Assembly: GCA_019828565.1 (NCBI GenBank)
Contig: JAHDYR010000050.1
Coordinates: 1-64,000, forward strand
DNA: 64,000 nt
Reading direction: 5' to 3'
Source of the DNA: Carpediemonas membranifera
Taxonomy: Eukaryota; Fornicata
Shown: in pieces, positions 1 through 11,060 of the stretch
How the letters are laid out: each line of letters opens with the position of its first letter
How positions within the stretch are numbered: the stretch's first letter is position 1
Position numbers and translations under genes: made by a program
The notes under the pieces: model-generated
The model's input: only the letters and a program-made list of their open reading frames with translations
Databases searched by the model: none
What the model was told of the DNA's origin: nothing

Positions 1-527
1 TCTGCGTGAAACTCCCGCAGTATGCGTCTGGAGTGACAAAAGCGGGTTTGGGGATATCTTCCTCGTGCATCCGCATCTGGTGGTAGCCTTGTCTGAGGTC
101 TGCAAAGTATTTGCAGCCTGATGCTCGGTCTACAAACTCGCGCGTGTTAGGCAGGGGGAAGTTATCCCTCACTGTCTTGGAGTTTAACTCCTTGTAGTCA
201 ATGCAAAGACGGATCTTGGTCGATCCTTTGTGGCCCTGCCTGACTACTACGATCGGCGAGCTCTTCGACGAGTGCTAAGATGGAGTGGGGAAGGAGCCGC
301 TGGCGACACCATTCGGTGAAGTTCTTGAGAGTGTAGTTCTTGTCGGATGTGTCTATGCCTTCGGCCTTGAGTTCGAGGGCAAATGACTCCTCAATGAGGA
401 CGGACAGTGGGATGCTTGGGTTTTGTATAGTAAAAATCGTTGCTCGGCGCTCAAACTCCTCAAGAGTCTCTAGTGTTAGATTTGAAGGAGAAAGCTCAGG
501 AATTTGAACAGTTAACGACATCAGCAC
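1..527 (-). pseudogene. Ty3/gypsy retrotransposon remnant (gag-like start joined to RT)
   Basis: Read on the minus strand. From about 262 down to 1 the translation shows a Ty3/gypsy reverse transcriptase start: SPIVVV, then RLCIDYKELN, DNFPLP and GYHQMRM, continuing past the window edge. Upstream (527-260) is a 109-residue open frame that looks gag-like or non-RT and runs into the RT in another frame. Protease and the usual linker are missing, so this is an internally deleted, frameshifted copy. The RT motifs are seen directly; calling the first part gag is inference. Confidence 0.85.
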
Positions 528-649
528 AGCTAATACTAGTATTGTCGGTTGAAATCATTTACAGTAAACCGCAGCGCGGTAAAAGTGGTCAAAACTGGAC
601 GGAGCAATTTATAGACCGGTGTCAACGCAACGGTTCGCACAGGAGCACG

Positions 650-3600
650 CGTGCGTGCAGCGTGAGTGTGGGGTGTTCATTCAGAGTCGAGATGTGACTC
701 GACCCCCAAATGGCGAGTCGGACGCGAACGGGCAGCGCGCTCCTGGAATCAGCAGAGCGATACTCACTCCACGTATTCCGGTAGCGCGCGGTCCGGCGCC
801 CTCCGCCCGCCTCGATGCTCGGCCGACCCAACTCGACCCTCGTCTGGATGCGACAGAGCAGGCGATTCCGGCCGAGCTCTGGAGATGAATAGTAGACATA
901 CATGGTGCGTTTACTGACAGTGCGCTGCGTGCGTGCAGCGTGAGTGTGGGGTGTTCATTCAGAGTCGAGATGTGACTCGACCCCCAAATGGCGAGTCGGA
1001 CGCGAACGGGCAGCGCGCTCCTGGAATCAGCAGAGCGATACTCACTCCACGTATTCCGGTAGCGCGCGGTCCGGCGCCCTTCGCCCGCCTCGATGCTCGG
1101 CCGACCCAACTCGACCCTCGTCTGGATGCGACAGAGCAGGCGATTCCGGCCGAGCTCTGGAGATGAATAGTAGACATACATGGTGCGTTTACTGACAGTG
1201 CGCTGCGTGCGTGCAGCGTGAGTGTGGGGTGTTCATTCAGAGTCGAGGTGACTCGACCCCCAAATGGCGAGTCGGACGCGAACGGGCAGCGCGCTCCTGG
1301 AATCAGCAGAGCGATACTCACTCCACGTATTCCGGTAGCGCGCGGTCCGGCGCCCTCCGCCCGCCTCGATGCTCGGCCGACCCAACTCGACCCTCGTCTG
1401 GATGCGACAGAGCAGGCGATTCCGGCCGAGCTCTGGAGATGAATAGTAGACATACATGGTGCGTTTACTGACAGTGCGCTGCGTGCGTGCAGCGTGAGTG
1501 TGGGGTGTTCATTCAGAGTCGAGATGTGACTCGACCCCCAAATGGCGAGTCGGACGCGAACGGGCAGCGCGCTCCTGGAATCAGCAGAGCGATACTCACT
1601 CCACGTATTCCGGTAGCGCGCGGTCCGGCGCCCTCCGCCCGCCTCGATGCTCGGCCGACCCAACTCGACCCTCGTCTGGATGCGACAGAGCAGGCGATTC
1701 CGGCCGAGCTCTGGAGATGAATAGTAGACATACATGGTGCGTTTACTGACAGTGCGCTGCGTGCGTGCAGCGTGAGTGTGGGGTGTTCATTCAGAGTCGA
1801 GATGTGACTCGACCCCCAAATGGCGAGTCGGACGCGAACGGGCAGCGCGCTCCTGGAATCAGCAGAGCGATACTCACTCCACGTATTCCGGTAGCGCGCG
1901 GTCCGGCGCCCTCCGCCCGCCTCGATGCTCGGCCGACCCAACTCGACCCTCGTCTGGATGCGACAGAGCAGGCGATTCCGGCCGAGCTCTGGAGATGAAT
2001 AGTAGACATACATGGTGCGTTTACTGACAGTGCGCTGCGTGCGTGCAGCGTGAGTGTGGGGTGTTCATTCAGAGTCGAGATGTGACTCGACCCCCAAATG
2101 GCGAGTCGGACGCGAACGGGCAGCGCGCTCCTGGAATCAGCAGAGCGATACTCACTCCACGTATTCCGGTAGCGCGCGGTCCGGCGCCCTCCGCCCGCCT
2201 CGATGCTCGGCCGACCCAACTCGACCCTCGTCTGGATGCGACAGAGCAGGCGATTCCGGCCGAGCTCTGGAGATGAATAGTAGACATACATGGTGCGTTT
2301 ACTGACAGTGCGCTGCGTGCGTGCAGCGTGAGTGTGGGGTGTTCATTCAGAGTCGAGATGTGACTCGACCCCCAAATGGCGAGTCGGACGCGAACGGGCA
2401 GCGCGCTCCTGGAATCAGCAGAGCGATACTCACTCCACGTATTCCGGTAGCGCGCGGTCCGGCGCCCTCCGCCCGCCTCGATGCTCGGCCGACCCAACTC
2501 GACCCTCGTCTGGATGCGACAGAGCAGGCGATTCCGGCCGAGCTCTGGAGATGAATAGTAGACATACATGGTGCGTTTACTGACAGTGCGCTGCGTGCGT
2601 GCAGCGTGAGTGTGGGGTGTTCATTCAGAGTCGAGATGTGACTCGACCCCCAAATGGCGAGTCGGACGCGAACGGGCAGCGCGCTCCTGGAATCAGCAGA
2701 GCGATACTCACTCCACGTATTCCGGTAGCGCGCGGTCCGGCGCCCTCCGCCCGCCTCGATGCTCGGCCGACCCAACTCGACCCTCGTCTGGATGCGACAG
2801 AGCAGGCGATTCCGGCCGAGCTCTGGAGATGAATAGTAGACATACATGGTGCGTTTACTGACAGTGCGCTGCGTGCGTGCAGCGTGAGTGTGGGGTGTTC
2901 ATTCAGAGTCGAGATGTGACTCGACCCCCAAATGGCGAGTCGGACGCGAACGGGCAGCGCGCTCCTGGAATCAGCAGAGCGATACTCACTCCACGTATTC
3001 CGGTAGCGCGCGGTCCGGCGCCCTCCGCCCGCCTCGATGCTCGGCCGACCCAACTCGACCCTCGTCTGGATGCGACAGAGCAGGCGATTCCGGCCGAGCT
3101 CTGGAGATGAATAGTAGACATACATGGTGCGTTTACTGACAGTGCGCTGCGTGCGTGCAGCGTGAGTGTGGGGTGTTCATTCAGAGTCGAGATGTGACTC
3201 GACCCCCAAATGGCGAGTCGGACGCGAACGGGCAGCGCGCTCCTGGAATCAGCAGAGCGATACTCACTCCACGTATTCCGGTAGCGCGCGGTCCGGCGCC
3301 CTCCGCCCGCCTCGATGCTCGGCCGACCCAACTCGACCCTCGTCTGGATGCGACAGAGCAGGCGATTCCGGCCGAGCTCTGGAGATGAATAGTAGACATA
3401 CATGGTGCGTTTACTGACAGTGCGCTGCGTGCGTGCAGCGTGAGTGTGGGGTGTTCATTCAGAGTCGAGATGTGACTCGACCCCCAAATGGCGAGTCGGA
3501 CGCGAACGGGCAGCGCGCTCCTGGAATCAGCAGAGCGATACTCACTCCACGTATTCCGGTAGCGCGCGGTCCGGCGCCCTCCGCCCGCCTCGATGCTCGG

Positions 3601-4304
3601 CCGACCCAACTCGACCCTCGTCTGGATGCGACAGAGCAGGCGATTCCGGCCGAGCTCTGGAGATGAATAGTAGACATACATGGTGCGTTTACTGACAGTG
3701 CGCTGCGTGCGTGCAGCGTGAGTGTGGGGTGTTCATTCAGAGTCGAGATGTGACTCGACCCCCAAATGGCGAGTCGGACGCGAACGGGCAGCGCGCTCCT
3801 GGAATCAGCAGAGCGATACTCACTCCACGTATTCCGGTAGCGCGCGGTCCGGCGCCCTCCGCCCGCCTCGATGCTCGGCCGACCCAACTCGACCCTCGTC
3901 TGGATGCGACAGAGCAGGCGATTCCGGCCGAGCTCTGGAGATGAATAGTAGACATACATGGTGCGTTTACTGACAGTGCGCTGCGTGCGTGCAGCGTGAG
4001 TGTGGGGTGTTCATTCAGAGTCGAGATGTGACTCGACCCCCAAATGGCGAGTCGGACGCGAACGGGCAGCGCGCTCCTGGAATCAGCAGAGCGATACTCA
4101 CTCCACGTATTCCGGTAGCGCGCGGTCCGGCGCCCTCCGCCCGCCTCGATGCTCGGCCGACCCAACTCGACCCTCGTCTGGATGCGACAGAGCAGGCGAT
4201 TCCGGCCGAGCTCTGGAGATGAATAGTAGACATACATGGTGCGTTTACTGACAGTGCGCTGCGTGCGTGCAGCGTGAGTGTGGGGTGTTCATTCAGGGCC
4301 GAGA
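650..4304. repeat. 278-bp satellite array 1 (13 full copies)
   Basis: Near-identical GC-rich units repeat every 278 bp (anchors at 655, 933, 1211, 1487, 1765 and so on to 3989), with a partial last copy to about 4304. The third unit is 276 bp (2-bp loss near 1247). Each unit is open in several frames, but these frames are by-products of composition. The left edge (about 621-648) carries a short lead-in not found inside the unit, and the same lead-in precedes the second array. Confidence 0.98.
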
Positions 4305-4367
4305 TGTCATGCTGCGTTTTCCGGTACTCTAACCGGGACTTAAAGTCCCAGAATCAAGTCCCGGAAT
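4305..4367. repeat. Left terminal inverted repeat of a 41.4-kb segment
   Basis: Begins TGTCATGCTG, contains CGGTACT and the near-palindrome GGGACTTAAAGTCCC, and ends AAGTCCCGGAAT. It matches the reverse complement of 45604-45666 with roughly eight differences and one indel. It sits at the exact right edge of satellite array 1. Confidence 0.7.
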
Positions 4368-4799
4368 CCTTGATTGATTTTGATCGATGTCGTCGGATCA
4401 TCCCCAAAGTGGGTGACAGTCTTCTACTAGCCTAGTTCTACCTCTGGAAACATTATTAGCGCATGTCGATGTCACAAAAAATATTTATGATCGTTTTCCG
4501 TATCGTCAGTGCAGGATAAGGTCGCATGACTTGGCCAAAGTCGCTCTTCAGAACTCGATCGTCTGACACATACAAACGCTAAAAGTGGTTGGCAAAGATG
4601 CATTAGACCTTGTATATGACGTGTATAGACAAAATTTCGGGTGTTGCACTGTCACCTCTGAGGGGTATCCTCTCAAAAAGTGTTGAAACTCCTACTGTAA
4701 CATCCCCTTGCTGTCCTAGCAACGGAATAGTACTTTATTTACTTCAACTTTATCCCATTCGATAAAGAAAAAGTCAAATTGTGTGAGCAATCTTCAACC
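4368..4799. other. No gene seen; 5' flank of first PHD gene
   Basis: AT-richer stretch between the inverted repeat and the first gene. No long open frame, RNA gene or clear repeat was seen. Confidence 0.6.
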
Positions 4800-4810
4800 T
4801 TAAAGTGCAC
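4800..4810 (+). promoter_or_regulatory. Recurrent promoter-proximal motif TTAAAGTGCAC
   Basis: Lies 11 bases before the ATG at 4822. The same word, on either strand (consensus TGCACTTTAW or its complement), stands before both kinase genes (16190-16199, 49291-49300), between the caspase/OTU and H3-mimic genes (52711-52720), before the 53-codon frame (44893), in intergenic modules (7528, about 10813, 12676, 14494, 39597, 41630) and at 25188, 26589 and 35946. Promoter role is inferred from position. Confidence 0.5.
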
Positions 4811-4821
4811 ATACAGGCATC

Positions 4822-6010
4822 ATGGAAAAGACCCAAAAACGAGAAATCCTGATTGCAATTGCAAAAGAAGTATTCTACTTTCAACGCGATTGTGCTCAAG
4901 CCATGCCTGTTGCGGTTTCAGAGGTGTGCTGGGCTATTCTGCCAGATGATATCCGAGCTCTCTACAAGAAGAAGCAAGCGATGGCTTGTTCTCTTCGTCA
5001 TGCCCTTATCCACGCTCTGGATGGACTCGCCCCCCTCGTCTTACCAGATCAACACCGAGGGTAAGGTCAAGGGTGTGTTCCTCAAGGACTTCGGCGAGAT
5101 CAACCTATCAAGGCTGCAGGACAACCTGCAGGCAGCATCAGGTACCACTAGCACTGTGGTATGGCAGCCTCCGGTTTCGCGCTACATCAGCATCCCCTTC
5201 CAGACCTATTCGAAGAAGAAGGACAAGAGGGCTCGGAAACAGTCTCAACCCGCCCCTCAGTCGGTCGTAACTGTTCGTGACAATCTGGCCAGTGAACACA
5301 GACAGCGGGAAGCAGCGCACATCGACCAAGTCGCTTCCCAATTTTCCACATGTGTGGCGCAGGCAACGGCACTTATCCAGACAGGAATGAACCGGCGCCA
5401 CGCACTCGACAACTTCACTTATCAGCAGCTACGAAACTCATTGCGCATGTGTTGTGGGGTCTGTCACGATCCGATGAATCTGCTGCTGAAGATTGAGGAC
5501 GACAACTCCCTGCAGTGCCAACAATGCGAGAGGTACTTCCATTATAGCTGTGTCAGTGGCTACTTGGAGGAGCGAATGGCATACCCGGCATCTAACAGGG
5601 CCGATAAGCAGAAGATATCCATCTGCGATGACTGTAAGGCAATCAATGGTAACGACGAGTGCTTTCATCGTACACCTCCAACCGAGACCACCCAAGCAGC
5701 GGACTGTGGTAGAAGTATTAAGGATGGACCCAGCATGCTCTGCTACTTTTGTTCCAACTGGTTCTGTCCGGATCATATCGCGGACACCGTTTTTGACACT
5801 GGAACTGACATGTTGAAGCGTCCTTCTCGTCGTGTTCCGGTGTGCGTGAATTGCTTTCCTCGCATTCAGAGAGGCCAGCGACAGTTCAACGGTGAGTATA
5901 CCAACGCTGCCCGCGCTATTACAGAGCCATTGACACTCGCGGATGACGAGGCTCGTGATGATGTCAGTATCCGCGAGGAGGTGAGTGATGAGGAGGATGA
6001 CCAAGAGTGA
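4822..6010 (+). CDS. PHD-finger protein, family copy 1 (one frameshift)
   Basis: The start ATG at 4822 follows the TTAAAGTGCAC motif. The reading frame breaks at a run of six C (5030-5035) and resumes in the next frame to the stop at 6010, giving about 395 residues if continuous. The C-terminal half has a C4HC3 PHD pattern (CGVC, then CQQC-x4-H-x2-C, then CDDC) followed by a second Cys-rich block (CYFC, CPDH, CVNC) and an acidic tail. PHD fingers usually read histone H3 lysine state, so nuclear action is likely by family. Paralogues lie at 17618-18854 and 58739-59909. The break could be a sequencing indel or real. Confidence 0.7.
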
Positions 6011-6159
6011 TAAGTGGAATAAAATGAACGAATGACTGATGCGGCACATTCTGTTTACGCTATACGACGATTTTTAGAGAGCGCCAGAGAGGTGCTGCAG
6101 GGAGAGAGCTTGTGCTTGCGTATCCTGAGGGATGCGGGATGGGAGGGGCCGACGTAATT

Positions 6160-6181
6160 GGCCAATCCACGTTTGTGGATC
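6160..6181 (+). promoter_or_regulatory. Palindromic 3' element AATCCACGTTTGTGGATC (ten copies)
   Basis: A 6-bp stem with 4-base loop, always in sense orientation 3' of a stop codon. Copies: 6160-6181, 7385-7406, 9445-9466, 10671-10692, 12533-12554, 14349-14370 on plus; 22643-22664, 39727-39748, 40950-40971, 41760-41781 on minus. They follow four gene families (PHD copy 1, HEPN, the 200-residue family, the 13116 family). A related palindrome, ATCCACAGTTGTGGAT, is near 6319, 9604 and 40800. It could be an RNA 3'-processing hairpin or a recombination site; the sequence alone does not decide. Confidence 0.6.
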
Positions 6182-6325
6182 ACCTGGTGTCGTCCATACC
6201 GGGCGTCTCTCCGCCACAGGCTGTGTTGCTGCGCATGGAAAGCAGTGTTAACTGTGTTCTATTGCACGATAGCACGGGGTTATTGACTGATGCGGCACCT
6301 ACCTTAAATTGCTCGTCATCCACAG

Positions 6326-7341
6326 TTGTGGATGGACCGATATCGCGCTAAGCATCGCCAAGCACCTCTCAAAGGGCAATCATCCGCTCGACAAGATCAT
6401 CACCTGTTCATTTCACCATGGAACGATGAGCAGCTCCGCATCCTTGGCGATAATGCGCGAGTTCTTCAGCTGCTCGCCATGATGGTCCCTTGGATGCGGA
6501 AGATCTTGGCCTCGCCTGCATTTAACCCCGGGTGCAAGCCCAATAGCACCGAGAAGGACCTCCTCGGCAAAGAGCTCGAACAGGACGTGGATTCATCAAG
6601 AATCCTTCGTGAGATGTCCAATCGAGCGGCGTACAACAAAGCCCATGCCAAGATCATTCGTGATCTCGTTGAGTACCGGAACCGCGCAGCTCACAATGAG
6701 CTTGAGCCCGACACCCTGCCCAAGGTCCTGGAGCTGGTCGAGAGCTTGGCCCAGGCCTTCTCGGTTCCATTGCACGATAACGTCAGGGCGTTCATCGCGC
6801 TGCTTAAGTCGCCAGTGTCGCTCGTTGCGACAAGTGAACATCATGCTCTGACGAAGAAGGTCAGCATTCTTGAGGATGAGATTGAGAGGCTGCGCGTAGC
6901 GGCGGCCGTAAGACCATGCTCAGGCTGCCAGGTGTCAGGTCTCAGCCGGAGCCCACCACTTTGGAGCAGGCAACGATGACGACTTCGGACGTCGGAGACC
7001 TGGATGAGCCGAGGCCCAGGCCCGAAGACACGGGCAAGACGCGCGGTACGCTCATGTCCCGCACACTGACTGCTAGCCAGGTGGACCAGCTAGCTATGGT
7101 TAGAACGCATGACCCCCCGCTTGTCCTGTCAGGACGTTGCATCGTGTGCGGGGGCTCATGCGAGACCTCAGAGTGGGCTTGCCGTCGTACCTCAACGACG
7201 ACACCCAAAGATCCTTGCCGAACGTTGATTCGGAAGGTTAAGATTGGGAATACTCGCGACGTCTCTGTCTACCTCACAGATGAGGCATTTGAGTGGGTCA
7301 AGCGTCGCGATCCGACAGGCAAGAGAGCGAGACAGGAATAA
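6326..7341 (+). pseudogene. HEPN-like protein with CIVCG tail, copy A (frameshifted)
   Basis: Same protein as the intact copy at 39792-40799. An extra CG at 6891-6898 (TGCGCGTAGC against TGCGTAGC in the intact copy) throws the frame, so it reads as 6326-6979 and 6916-7341. It contains RNRAAH in the first part and CIVCGG with further cysteines near the end. Copy B carries the same CG insertion, so the change predates the tandem duplication. See the intact copy for function. Confidence 0.75.
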
Positions 7342-7369
7342 ATGAATGTATATGTGCATGTCTGGGCCT

Positions 7370-7755
7370 CAGCGCTGTCGTTCAGGCCAATCCACGTTTG
7401 TGGATCCGTGCAGTTTATGGCTTATCGACCGGACATCTCCTGAACTGAGCGCCAGGGGGCGGAGGTGGCGTTGGCGTGGGGCGTGGAGGCGCTGGGGGCG
7501 GGGGTGGCGTTGATATTGGGCAATTACATAAAGTGCACGGTGCTTGGAATTTCATTCCAACCTCAAAAATGGCGGGAAAGCATTATTGGAAGGAACTAGT
7601 GGCAGCTATGCGGTTCTTTATACTGCAAAAGCAACCAGCTGTCGTCAAAAAGCGCGCCATCTACCATCAATAACCAACATCTGCGTTGCACTCCACTGTT
7701 CTCGGTCGTTAATGCACAAAAATCACTAAAACAACATCAGAAAGGAACAAAAGAT
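7370..7755. repeat. Shared intergenic module, copy 1
   Basis: About 380 bp, beginning near GGCCTCAGCGCTGTC, with the 18-bp palindrome, a GGCGGAGGTGGCG-type G-rich stretch, ATAAAGTGCAC, and the small palindrome GGAATTTCATTCC. Further copies: 10660-11040, 12512-12945 and 14330-14750 (plus), 39370-39775 and 41400-41805 (minus), and a stub at 22630-22685. A 52-codon frame after the ATAAAGTGCAC word is open in most copies but is broken by A-run length changes in others, so I do not call it a gene. Confidence 0.9.
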
Positions 7756-7778
7756 AGATACTATAGACGTCCGTTTAC

Positions 7779-8507
7779 CTATTCAGCCAGGCGCAGGTAC
7801 TGACGCGCCGTCTCTCGGGCAGAAGATATACCATGGAGGGATGCGTTCTGGGCAAGGCGCTTGAACGACACAACGAACAGCGGAAGTCGCTCCCACTCTC
7901 CTTGGGCCCAGTAGTGATGGTCGTACTCGAGTGATAAATATTCGTAGGGGTGAATTGTTCGAACGCACACGAAGAAGAGAAGCGGGAGCAGTTTCGTCTC
8001 ATCAGCAGCAACACGAACAAGAACGTGACCAATGTGGCACTGCACATTGGTCACGACCGGGTTGTCGTTGATGCGATGGACACCGATTGTTTCAGGGTTG
8101 GCGCTGACGCAAAACTGGGTTCCATCGATGAGGTAGTCGTAGTTACCATTTGACTGGCGCTCATGGATGACCTCACCAGCATAGACACCGACCAGAGAAC
8201 CGACGTCGATTCGGTGCGACGAGATGACCCCTTGGCCAACATCGGTGCCCATGAGGGACTTCTGTGGCTCAAGAAGGATCCCATCTGCGGTCTTAGCGAT
8301 GCCGTTCTCAAGTAGTTCTTCGCCTGCATGCTCAGAGTCCGCCTTCTTGCCACCTGCACCGAGGAACTGCTCTCTATCCTCCTTAGAGAGCTTTTTCAGA
8401 GACATCAATTTCTCGTAATCATCTAAAAGACATTGTAATGTTCTCTCTTCCTCTGATCCATCTGTAGCAACATGCGGGATCATGATAGTGTGCATTCCTG
8501 TTGTCAC
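7779..8507 (-). CDS. SET-domain protein, copy A
   Basis: 242 residues. SET-like features: GTDVGQGV near residue 90, GVYAGEV, then a variant of the NHS region (VHRINDNP) and YLSLEYDHHYW, matching the EL/DY end motif of SET folds. By family it would transfer methyl groups from SAM to lysine; the weak NHS motif leaves activity uncertain. No pre-SET or post-SET cysteines are present, so it is compact like viral SET proteins. It converges on the HEPN gene and diverges from the gene at 8562. Confidence 0.7.
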   Translation of the reverse strand: MTTGMHTIMIPHVATDGSEEERTLQCLLDDYEKLMSLKKLSKEDREQFLGAGGKKADSEHAGEELLENGIAKTADGILLEPQKSLMGTDVGQGVISSHRIDVGSLVGVYAGEVIHERQSNGNYDYLIDGTQFCVSANPETIGVHRINDNPVVTNVQCHIGHVLVRVAADETKLLPLLFFVCVRTIHPYEYLSLEYDHHYWAQGEWERLPLFVVSFKRLAQNASLHGISSARETARQYLRLAE

Positions 8508-8561
8508 TCACAATTGCGAAACTCGCTCTCTGTTCCATAACCTGCACATCGGATTTGAACG
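8508..8561. promoter_or_regulatory. 54-bp divergent promoter region
   Basis: Separates the SET start (8507, minus) from the ATG at 8562 (plus). Contains GGATTTGAACG near 8545, also present between the third SET gene and its plus-strand partner (28348). An identical spacer occurs at 11790-11843. Confidence 0.5.
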
Positions 8562-9296
8562 ATGACGACAGACAGCCAACAGTGGATCGCATTTGAGCAT
8601 CTTGCGGCTCTATAAACCACTATAAAGCGTGGTAAGATAGAGACCGCAAGTCAATGCATCAACATGATCGAGGATTCCTGTGTGGAACGATTTGTGATGT
8701 TCTGGCTAACTACAGAGAACGCGGCGACGATTTACAACGAGAAAACGGCTGCTCTGCAGGAGAGCTATGGAGACGGAGTTGAGGACGACAACTCCCTGCA
8801 GTGCCAACAATGCGAGAGGTACTTCCATTATAGCTGTGTCAGTGGCTACTTGGAGGAGCGAATGGCATACCCGGCATCTAACAGGGCCGATAAGCAGAAG
8901 ATATCCATCTGCGATGACTGTAAGGCAATCAATGGTAACGACGAGTGCTTTCATCGTACACCTCCAACCGAGACCACCCAAGCAGCGGACTGTGGTAGAA
9001 GTATTAAGGATGGACCCAGCATGCTCTGCTACTTTTGTTCCAACTGGTTCTGTCCGGATCATATCGCGGACACCGTTTTTGACACTGGAACTGACATGTT
9101 GAAGCGTCCTTCTCGTCGTGTTCCGGTGTGCGTGAATTGCTTTCCTCGCATTCAGAGAGGCCAGCGACAGTTCAACGGTGAGTATACCAACGCTGCCCGC
9201 GCTATTACAGAGCCATTGACACTCGCGGATGACGAGGCTCGTGATGATGTCAGTATCCGCGAGGAGGTGAGTGATGAGGAGGATGACCAAGAGTGA
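8562..9296 (+). pseudogene. Chimera: start of 200-residue gene fused to PHD tail
   Basis: Created by the tandem duplication. The first part equals the start of the gene at 11844, but codon 18 is a stop (CTATAA; CTATAC in the other copy). From the in-frame ATG at 8664 a 210-residue frame runs through the junction at 8781 into the PHD family C-terminus, including CQQC-x4-H-x2-C, CDDC and the acidic tail. The first PHD Cys pair is lost, so a normal finger cannot form. Confidence 0.8.
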
Positions 9297-9324
9297 TAAG
9301 TGGAATAAAATGAACGAATGACTG

Positions 9325-9636
9325 ATGCGGCACATTCTGTTTACGCTATACGACGATTTTAGAGAGCGCCAGAGAGGTGCTGCAGGGAGAGAGCTTGTGC
9401 TTGCGTATCCTGAGGGATGCGGGATGGGAGGGGCCGACGTAATTGGCCAATCCACGTTTGTGGATCACCTGGTGTCGTCCATACCGGGCGTCTCTCCGCC
9501 ACAGGCTGTGTTGCTGCGCATGGAAAGCAGTGTTAACTGTGTTCTATTGCACGATAGCACGGGGTTATTGACTGATGCGGCACCTACCTTAAATTGCTCG
9601 TCATCCACAGTTGTGGATGGACCGATATCGCGCTAA
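9325..9636 (+). other. 103-codon open frame 3' of PHD copy (doubtful)
   Basis: Open in this copy and in the inverted copy at 40780-41091, but broken by an extra T in copy A (6071-6076). It spans the palindromic 3' element and overlaps the HEPN start. No domain recognised. More likely 3' flank than a gene. Confidence 0.2.
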
Positions 9637-10627
9637 GCATCGCCAAGCACCTCTCAAAGGGCAATCATCCGCTCGACAAGATCATCACCTGTTCATTTCA
9701 CCATGGAACGATGAGCAGCTCCGCATCCTTGGCGATAATGCGCGAGTTCTTCAGCTGCTCGCCATGATGGTCCCTTGGATGCGGAAGATCTTGGCCTCGC
9801 CTGCATTTAACCCCGGGTGCAAGCCCAATAGCACCGAGAAGGACCTCCTCGGCAAAGAGCTCGAACAGGACGTGGATTCATCAAGAATCCTTCGTGAGAT
9901 GTCCAATCGAGCGGCGTACAACAAAGCCCATGCCAAGATCATTCGTGATCTCGTTGAGTACCGGAACCGCGCAGCTCACAATGAGCTTGAGCCCGACACC
10001 CTGCCCAAGGTCCTGGAGCTGGTCGAGAGCTTGGCCCAGGCCTTCTCGGTTCCATTGCACGATAACGTCAGGGCGTTCATCGCGCTGCTTAAGTCGCCAG
10101 TGTCGCTCGTTGCGACAAGTGAACATCATGCTCTGACGAAGAAGGTCAGCATTCTTGAGGATGAGATTGAGAGGCTGCGCGTAGCGGCGGCCGTAAGACC
10201 ATGCTCAGGCTGCCAGGTGTCAGGTCTCAGCCGGTGCCCACCACTTTGGAGCAGGCAACGATGACGACTTCGGACGTCGGAGACCTGGATGAGCCGAGGC
10301 CCAGGCCCGAAGACACGGGCAAGACGCGCGGTACGCTCATGTCCCGCACACTGACTGCTAGCCAGGTGGACCAGCTAGCTATGGCCAGAACGCATGACCC
10401 CCCGCTTGTCCTGTCAGGACGTTGCATCGTGTGCGGGGGCTCATGCGAGACCTCAGAGTGGGCTTGCCGTCGTACCCTCAACGACGACACCCAAAGATCC
10501 TTGCCGAACGTTGATTCGGAAGGTTAAGATTGGGAATACTCGCGACGTCTCTGTCTACCTCACAGATGAGGCATTTGAGTGGGTCAAGCGTCGCGATCCG
10601 ACAGGCAAGAGAGCGAGACAGGAATAA
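9611..10627 (+). pseudogene. HEPN-like protein, copy B (two frameshifts)
   Basis: Duplicate of the gene at 6326. It shares the CG insertion of copy A and has one more C in the CCC run near 10475, so the Cys-rich tail falls in a third frame (10394-10627). RNRAAH and CIVCGG remain readable. Confidence 0.75.
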
Positions 10628-10659
10628 ATGAATGTATATGTGCATGTCTGGGCCTCAGC

Positions 10660-11040
10660 GCTGTCGTTCAGGCCAATCCACGTTTGTGGATCCGTGCAGT
10701 TTATGGCTTATCGACCGGACATCTCCTGAACTGAGCGCCAGGGGGCGGAGGTGGCGTTGGCGTGGGGCGTGGAGGCGCTGGGGGCGGGGGTGGCGTTGAT
10801 ATTGGGCAATTACATAAAGTGCACGGTGCTTGGAATTTCATTCCAACCTCAAAATGGCGGGAAAGCATTATTGGAAGGAACTAGTGGCAGCTATGCGGTT
10901 CTTTATACTGCAAAAGCAACCAGCTGTCGTCAAAAGCGCGCCATCTACCATCAATAACCAACATCTGCGTTGCACTCCACTGTTCTCGGTCGTTAATGCA
11001 CAAAATCACTAAACAACATCAGAAAGGAACAAAAGATAGA
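10660..11040. repeat. Shared intergenic module, copy 2
   Basis: Same module as at 7370, within duplication copy B. Confidence 0.9.
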
Positions 11041-11060
11041 TACTATAGACGTCCGTTTAC

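Larger units (their letters stand above)
5496..8781. repeat. Tandem duplication, copy A (3.28 kb)
   Basis: Near-identical to 8782-12064. The unit holds the 3' part of the PHD gene, the HEPN-like gene, the intergenic module, the SET gene and the start of the next plus-strand gene. TTG is shared at both breakpoints (5493-5495, 8779-8781, 12062-12064). Confidence 0.95.

Noticed and set aside
650-4304. Repeated 77-, 83- and 166-residue open frames
   Set aside because: They follow from the satellite unit's GC-rich composition, overlap on both strands and have no gene-like features.
650-4304. CRISPR array
   Set aside because: Whole 278-bp units repeat head to tail with no variable spacers and no cas genes.
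7568-7690. Small protein gene in the shared intergenic module
   Set aside because: The frame length changes with A-run length between copies, so there is no sign of coding constraint.
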